Shown here: positions 1 through 8,200 of the stretch, one piece after another | How positions within the stretch are numbered: the first letter of the stretch is position 1 | How the letters are laid out: the number at the start of each line of letters is the position of its first letter | Assembly (NCBI GenBank): GCA_903912435.1 | Contig: CAIWHI010000935.1 | Location: 1-9,406 of the forward strand | From: an uncultured Bacteroidota bacterium | GTDB taxonomy: Bacteria; Bacteroidota; Bacteroidia; Chitinophagales; Chitinophagaceae | Direction: 5' to 3' | DNA: 9,406 nt | Position numbers and translations under genes: made by a program | The notes under the pieces: model-generated | Databases searched by the model: none | Told to the model about the DNA's origin: nothing | The model's input: only the letters and a program-made list of their open reading frames with translations

Positions 1-3000
1 AACTATTAGTCACAGTATAGATAATGGTATCAATGCCCGCATTTAACCCAAATACCGAACTAGTTGTAGTACCCGGAGTCAATAATACCAACGGATTAGC
101 CTTTGTCCATACAGGTAATCCAACACTACCTGTATCCTGTAAGGTTATAGATGCATTGACACAGACTGCCGCTGGTCCAAACAAGACACCCGCATTGGGC
201 AGTGGTCTTACATTGATAGTTTTTGTAACTATAGATGTGCCACATCGGTTGGTATAACTATAGCTAATAGTACCTATACCAGAGCCAGTTCCGGTAACCA
301 GCCCTGTCCCGGTGCCTATGGTCGCAATTCCAGTATTACCACTTAGCCAAACCCCACCTGCAAGCGAATCATTCATTCGTATGGTATCTCCCACACAAAC
401 CGATGATGGTCCGGTAATAGGTCGGGGTAGTGGGTTTACATTGAGTGTTTTTGTGGTATAACAACCTGTCGCCACCGAATAGGTTATTTTGGCTATGCCC
501 GTTGAAATACCCCTAACCAATCCAGATAGGGAATCAACTGTTGCAAAGACCGAAGTCAATGTATTACTCCATACCCCTGCTGGTGTAGTACTGTGGTAAT
601 AAATAGAGTCACCTATGCAGAGTAAGTTAGGCCCGGTTATAGCATTCGGGGTAGGATATACCGATAATGTATCAGTAATAAAACATCCCGAAGGCAGTGT
701 ATAGGTTACGATACCTGTTCCGGTAAGGAAGCTGGTAACAACACCAAATGTGTCAACTGTTACATAAATACTTGTCCATGAACCAGGCGTGTCTATGTTA
801 CTTAGGGTAACACTAGCCCCTAGCGCACATAATGAATGTGGGCCGGTAATAGAATGGGGGTTTGGATTCACCACCATATTAAATATAGCAGGACATCCCC
901 CATAGGTATAGCTAATTTGTGCATACCCACTTGTTAATCCAGAAACAAATCCATTTAATGCTCCTACAGTTGCTATTGATCTATTACTGCTCGACCATAC
1001 ACCACCTATTGTGCCATCATGCAATGAGGTTGTATCCCCCACACATATATGACTTAATCCCGTAATTGGTCTTGGTACCTGATATATGTTCTCTACTTTT
1101 ATTGCATAGCAACCTGTGCCAAGTGTATAGGTTATTATTACTGAACCCATAGTGCGACCTGTAACAATTCCCGATAATGGGTCAGCTATAGCAATGGTCG
1201 TATCACTACTTGTCCATATACCACCTATAGCTGCATTGGTCAATCTGGTGGGTAATCCCACACAACCATAGGTGCCAGATATTGGTCCAGGCAGCGAATC
1301 TACCCTAAATATCATGGTATTGACGCATGTATTTAATGTGTAGCTTATAGTGCTTGTTCCAGGTACAATACCCGCAACATTTGCACCCAGCGAATAAGGC
1401 GCTATGGTTGCCACACTTGTATTACTGCTGCTCCATGTACCGCCTGATGTTGAATCGTATATATAAGCTACTGAACTTGTGCATACATGTGTCGCACCAG
1501 ATATAGCTGGTGGTATTGGTAAAACCGATATAACTGTAGTACTTATACAGCCTGTTGTAAGAGTATAGGTGATAGTAGTAGTCCCTGCACTAATCCCACT
1601 TACTAATCCCGTTGAAGGAGAAATTGTTGCAACAGAGATTAATGATGAACTCCATGTGCCACCTATAGACGCACAAGACAAAGTGGTGGATGAACCAGCA
1701 CATACATATGAATTGCCCGTTATGGCTGCTGGCAATGGATTTACTGTGACATTGGTAATCGCCAGGCAAGAATTTAAATTATAAGTAATTGTTGCAGTGC
1801 CTACATCCAGTCCACTCACCAATCCTGTGGCTGTACCTATGTCTGCTACACTACTATTGCTTGTACTCCAATAACCACCCGATGATGTATCAGCGAGTAG
1901 TGTATTTAATCCTATGCAAACCTGATTAGTTCCTGTAATCGGTGCAGGAAGTGGTAAAACTGTAAATGGTGTACTAATACTACACCCTGTAGGCAGGGTA
2001 AATGTAATATTGGCAGTACCTGCATTTATTCCAGTTACTGTACCAGTGGTAGTGCCTACTGTAGCAATAGTTCCACTACTGCTCGACCACGTTCCTGTCG
2101 CTATATTGCTAAGTATTGTACTGAATCCTATGCATATCTGGCCTAATCCTGTTATTGGTGCAGGCAGTGGGTTTACCAATAAATTTCTTGTTGACTGACA
2201 TCCTGATGATAAGCCATATGTAATGATTACTGTGCCTGAGGAGATGCCTAGAACAAATCCGGAAACAGGATCAATGCTAGCTGTTCCACTGGCACTACTG
2301 CTCCAGGTACCACCTGAAGTAGCATCAGCTAGTGTAATATTACTCAGCTCACATACACTCAGCGGCCCAGTAATAGGCGATATTGGACTGATATTGATTG
2401 TTTTTGTTGTTAGGCAGCCTGAAGGCATGGCATAAGTTAGGACACTAGTTCCCATACTTAAGCCATTTACAACACCTGAAGTTATGCCTATTGGGGCCAC
2501 CAATGGTGCACTACTACTCCATGTTCCACCAGGGGTTTCGGTATAAGTTGTTGATAACCCCAGGCAAATACTTGCTGGCCCGGTTATTGCCGGTGGCGTG
2601 GTATTAATATTTACAGTAGTAGTCACTATGCAACCTGAAGATAAGGTATAGGAAATGACTGATGAACCCCCAAATATACCCGTTAATACTCCGGTAGTGC
2701 TACCAATTATTGCAACTGTTGTTAATGAGCTACTCCATAATCCCCCGCTTACAGCATCAGCCAATGTAGTACTGGCTCCAGAACATAAGGTGGTAACACC
2801 TGTAATTGGTGAAATAGGCGTTACTGTTACAGTAGTGGTTATCTGGCAACCTGTAGTATAAGCATAGGTAATAACTGCGGTGCCGGTTGAAATTCCACTA
2901 ACTATTCCGGAAATAATACCAATCGACGCAACTAAAGGTGCACTACTTGTCCATATTCCTCCAATCCCTGATTCATAGAGTGTTGATGTGAAATGTAAGC

Positions 3001-5209
3001 ATACGGTTGTTCCACCGCTAATAGGTGCTGGAGTAGGATTGAAATTCACAACCTTTGTAACTGCACACCCTGTAGGCAAGGTATAGGTGATGATAGTACT
3101 ACCATGTCCCACACCCGTTACCAGGCCAGCTAGGCTATCTACTGTAGCTATAGCTGTATCTCTGCTTGTCCACCTGCCTCCAGTTAGTGCATCGGTAAGT
3201 GCCAGAGTCTGACCCTGGCAGGTAGTGTTGGGCCCGCTTATTGCCGATACCGGATTCACGGTTACCACTGTTGTAATACTACATCCTGTACCTAGCGAAT
3301 AAGTAATAGTGGCTGTACCAAGACTAATACCTGTTACCACCCCTCCTAATAAACTTATACTGGCTACGCTCACATTACTACTAGTCCATGTGCCACCCCC
3401 GGTTTCAATCAATGCAGTACTGGTGCCATAGCATAAATTTGGTGTGCCACCTATAGGTACCGGCCCTGAGTTGACGCTAAATGGTGCTGTTGCCATACAA
3501 CCTGAGGGTAATGTATAGCTTATCATTGATGTACCAAATGACAAGGCCGTCACAAATCCTGTGCCAGGGTCTACTGATGCTATCCCTGGGGCAAGGCTGG
3601 TCCAGGTTCCTCCTGGCACAATATCTGTTAACACAGTTGTAAGTCCCATGCATAATATGGTTGGACCTACAATGGGAGCCAAAGGATTTACAGTAATAGT
3701 TTTGGTGGCCATACAGCCTGATGGATAAGCGAACGTAATAACAGTAGTGCCACCTGACAGTCCGGTTAATACGCCACTACCTGTTCCTATTGTTGCCACT
3801 GTAGTACTGCTACTGGTCCAGATTCCTCCTGTTGTGTCAGAGTAGGTAGTTGGGATACTAGCACAAATTGTGGAAGGTCCCCTCACTGCAAGTGGCATAA
3901 GATTGACCATTACAACTGTGTCTGCCACACATCCTGCAGCTGTAGTATAAGATATTATAGCCGTACCGGCAGATACTCCTGTAACTGTTCCTGATGTAGC
4001 TGTTACATATCCCACGGTATATAAACTACTGCTCCATGAGCCACCAGGAGTGGCATTGGTTAATACTGTTATAGAACCCTGGCAAACCTGCGTATTGCCA
4101 AGTATAGGTGAGAATGGATTTACTGTTACATTTCTTGTGGTACTACATCCTGTACCTTGTGTATAGGTAATGGTGGCGCTGCCTATTGCTACACCCGAAC
4201 CCACACCACCTGATGATATAGTTACTACCGAAGTATTACTACTAGTCCATGTCCCTGAACCGGTATTTGTATACGTATTGGGTATGCCTAGGCATATGGC
4301 AGGATTACCCCCAATAGGGCCCGGGAGTGGTGATACAGTGACAGTTGTAGTGGCCATACACCCCGATGGTAATAAATAGGTGATTATTGTTGTGCCAGCC
4401 GATACTCCTGTTACTACTCCGGTTAATGAACCTATTGTAGCGGCAGTTGTACTACTTATCCATCTTCCACCTGTTGTTGCATCTGCTAATGTAGTTGTGG
4501 TACCAATACACACAAATGTTGTGCCTGTTATTGGGCTAAGCGGGTTAACAGTCATACTCATACTGGTATAACATCCAGCTGGTGAATAATAGGTAATTAG
4601 GGAGGTGCCTGACGATAAACCAGTCACAAGGCCTGATAATGTCCCAATTTGGGCCACTGAGGCATTTGTACTGGTCCAGGTGCCACCGGCCAGTGTATCT
4701 GACAATAGGGTATTATAGCCCTGGCATATCGAAAAGGCCCCGGTAATGTTATTGGGTATAGGATTTATTCTAACTACAAAAGTAGATTTACATACATATA
4801 ATGGTCCCAGCGAGTAAGAAATCAAAGCCGTTCCGGCTGATACCCCGGTTACAATTCCGGTAGTACTACCTACTGTGGCAATAGCTGAAGAACTACTACT
4901 CCATATGCCGCCACTTGTAGTATCAACAAGTGTAGAAGTAAAACCTACACAAATATTGTTGCCTCCTGTAATGGGTTGTGGTACAGGTAAAATATTAACC
5001 GTAGTTGTATTAACACAACTTGAAGGTAATGTATAAGTGACTATCGCAGAACCCATAGCCCCAGCTGTTACCAAACCTGAAACAGAACCTAGCGTGAAAT
5101 AGCCGGCTGCCCCGGCACTACTCCATCTTCCGCCGGAAGTAATATCAAATAGGGTACCTGTATTTCCTACGCATATATTGGTAAGCCCGGTTATTGGGGC
5201 AGGTATTGG
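1..5209 (-). repeat. Tandem array of ~24 Ig-like (BIG2-like) repeats, 72-residue period
   Basis: Each repeat reads roughly P-x-P-I-x-G, then C-x-G, G-G-x-W-S-S-S, V-A-x-I-G, G-x-V-x-G-x-S-x-G-T, I-T-Y and x-G-C. The last motifs match the G-x-x-T-G-x-S-x-G-T-x-x-I-x-Y signature of bacterial Ig-like group 2 domains. The terminal-cysteine codons begin (plus strand) at 5243, 5015, 4790, 4571, 4358, 4145, 3929, 3713, 3497, 3281, 3065, 2846, 2630, 2414, 2198, 1982, 1766, 1547, 1325, 1109, 893, 683, 461 and 242. Intervals are 210-228 bases, and 12 of 23 are exactly 216. The last repeat reaches the window edge with YTVTNS, where another cysteine would be expected. The repeats share motifs but I saw no long identical DNA stretches, so they are not recent copies. 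The array most likely continues to the left. Confidence 0.9.
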
Positions 5210-8200
5210 ATTAACTGTAAATGTACGTACAGCCCTGCCAGAACAGCCCCAACTATCCGTTACTGTTAAGGTAGGTGTTTGCACACCTGCTACTGTATAA
5301 GTATAGCTCGGATTACTCAAAGTACTGGTTGCACCACCTCCGAATGACCATAAATAGGAGGTCATAGCTGCAAATGGGCTACGCGATGTGTCAGTAAATG
5401 TAGTACCACTAAACTGGCACACCGGATTAGGAGCAATAAAAAATCCCGGAACAACTGTATCAGCTTTAATGCTATCGAGGCCGGAACTATAACTTGTACA
5501 TCCCGATGTATCTCTTAGTATCAATCTGGGTAAATAATAGCCTGGCCGATAAACGTGAGCAATTGTATCAAGAAAAGTGCTTGATGAGGTTACCCCATCA
5601 CCAAAATCCCATACTATACTTGTTGCCCCGGTTGTAGTGGCTCTAAAATGCACCGCATTAGGGGCACATTCTGTGAGGGGAGTATAACTAAATGCACCTG
5701 AATACCCAAACACACTTGCATGTGCATATGCCGTATCAGTACAGTTGTAGATATTTGTTGCGGCAAGTTTAATGGTATAGTATCCTGATGATACATATAC
5801 AATGGTTGGTGCATAGGATATTGATGTAGTTCCTTCGCCAAATGTCCAGAAATAGGTTGTGGCGCCAGTACTAAGGTTAGTTATGTGTACATTTAGTGGA
5901 GGGCATACCGCAAATGAATCATCCATTGTAAACCTGGCAACCGGCTTGGGGTTAACAAACATTGAACTGGTTCTAATCAATGTGTCTGATGCGCAGCCAT
6001 GCGTATCAAAAGCTACCATCTTTATTGTATATGTGCCTGCCGTACTGAAAATATGGTCCGGTGATATGTCTGAACTTGTTCCCCCATCACCAAACCACCA
6101 GTAAGCTGCCGTGACTCCTGATGTAGTGTTTGTAAAATGTATTGGAAGTCCGGCGCATACCACTGTTGCGGTAACATAGTAATTCGCTACCGGTTTATAC
6201 ACAATAAGGCGGGAAGGGATATTGAATGTGTCTTTACAACCAATATTATCTGTTACAATTTCTTTAATGCTATAAGTGCCTGCCGCTGTATAAGTTTCCA
6301 CAGGATTGGCTCCCATTATTGTTGTAGTATCACCATTACCAAAGGTCCAAAAATATTTAATGATTGTAGCTCCGGGTACATCTACTGATCTGTCGGTAAA
6401 TGATACCGATAGAGGCGTGCAACCTGAGGAAGGTGTAAATCTGAAACTATCTATCGGTTTGGCTACTAGTAGCAGATTAGTTCGTATCCCGGTATCGTAA
6501 CATCCATGATTATCCCTGTTCACCAACATAAAGCTATGGTAACCTCGGGTCCAATATGTATAATAAAAATCCGTATGTGTACTGTCCATAGCTACCCCAT
6601 CAAGAAACCATTTATAGTTTATTCTGCTTAATGAACTCGCCCATCTACCATAGGCTGTATCCCGGATTCCTTTACATATAAAGGAATCCGTTAATCCTAT
6701 GTCCACTATGGGCTGGCTGAGGTCCAAAATTTGTATATTTGTATCCCTACACCCACTATGGGAATTATAGGTCGTCAATTTGGCTGTGTATGACCCTGTA
6801 GTGGAATAGGTATGGGTAACTGTTGAAAGGGTGGAGGTTGCGCCATCCCCAAATAACCACAAGCGGGTTGTTGCACCTACTGAAAAGTCCGAAAATGTAG
6901 CTACATTCCTTGGTGTACAAGCATATGTTACGTGCGGTGAGGCTGTTGGAGAGTCAATGGTATCATGTGCATATACAGGTAAACTGGGACAGCCATGGTT
7001 GTAGGCAATCAGATGTGGATTATATATGCCGGGTGTAAAATAATTATGCGTGTCAATTCGCAAAACTGTGCTATCAGCAATAATATCTCCGAAAAACCAA
7101 TAATAACTGGTTGCCCCAATGGAGGTACTGGTAAAAACTACAGGTTTATCACCACAAACACGCGTGGGGCTTATAGAAAAAGACGCAATTGGCCTTACTC
7201 CATCTTCTACAGGTGTAGATGCTGTAAATGTACATCCGTTCCCTGTTGTAAAAGTACATGTAACATTAAAAAATCCGGCAATAGTATAAGTGTGTGTCGG
7301 TGAGGGTAGGCTTGATATTGGTGATCCATCCCCAAAGTTCCAGCTATAGCTGGCAATTCCATAAGGGTATGGAATTGTATAGGTAATTCCTGATATAGCA
7401 TCAAATAGTGTAGAATTCGTATTAGCAGTAAAAGTTGTTGTTAATGGCATGCACCCTGCAATATGCGTAGCTTCTATTGATGAATTAAAGTTATATACGG
7501 TATCTTTCTTTTCAATAGTATCCCGACAACCTGCAGCATCTATCAGAATCATATCAATAGTGTCTATGACGCAAAAGTAAGCAGGGATACACAAGACACA
7601 TGGCCTATAAGTTCGGCTTATAACAGGGGTATTTGTAATAAGTTGGGTATATTCCTGCAATAACCAGTCTACTCTTATACCACTAGCCACAGTGGCGGTC
7701 ATGGTTAATGTTGACATAGGTGCCGGGCAGGGCTGTAAAGGCGTTACATTAAATGTGCCTGTGGGATGATAGACCGTTATTGGGTGTGTTATTGAATCCC
7801 GGCATGCACCGTTGGCAACCACAAGCTTTACATTATAAGTACCAATACTGGAATAAGTATGTGTGCCGTCAATATATGATGATGTAGCCCCATCTCCAAA
7901 ATACCAGGTATTTGAAGTATATACAGAACTCATATTAATAAAGGTGTCTAGCGAAGTGAGGCACCTTGTGGAGGGTGAGCTGAAATTGGCTGCGAGTCCC
8001 CCGAAATTAATATAGTTTGGATAGGTTGTGCTGTCCCTGCAACCATGAACGTCTATAGTGGTAAGCGATACTGAATAAGATATTGATGCAGTATAGATAT
8101 GTACCGGACTTGAAGTTCCGGAGGTAGTGCCATCACCAAATTTCCAGACATAGGTCATAGGACCGGTGCCAATTGATGTTGGGCTAAAATGACATGTTAA

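Noticed and set aside
24..257. Small plus-strand frames in the repeat region (also near 1569-1784, 2010-2435, 2655-2861 and 4170-4571)
   Set aside because: All lie in the same phase opposite the giant gene and repeat every ~216 bases with it. Their proline/valine-rich sequences are antisense shadows of the repeats.
1..5209. CRISPR-like regular spacing
   Set aside because: The 216-base period comes from protein modules in one open frame. There are no identical direct repeats with unique spacers.
5614..5841. Minus-strand frame of 75 codons, and a similar one at 7207-7404
   Set aside because: They are out of frame with the giant gene, with His/Gln/Leu-rich sequence typical of shifted Thr/Ser/Tyr codons. 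The main frame has clear PKD motifs at the same place.
6137..6388. Plus-strand cysteine-rich frames of 83 codons, and 102 codons at 6995-7303
   Set aside because: Opposite-strand shadows of PKD modules. No start signal or family resemblance, and the main frame is intact beneath them.
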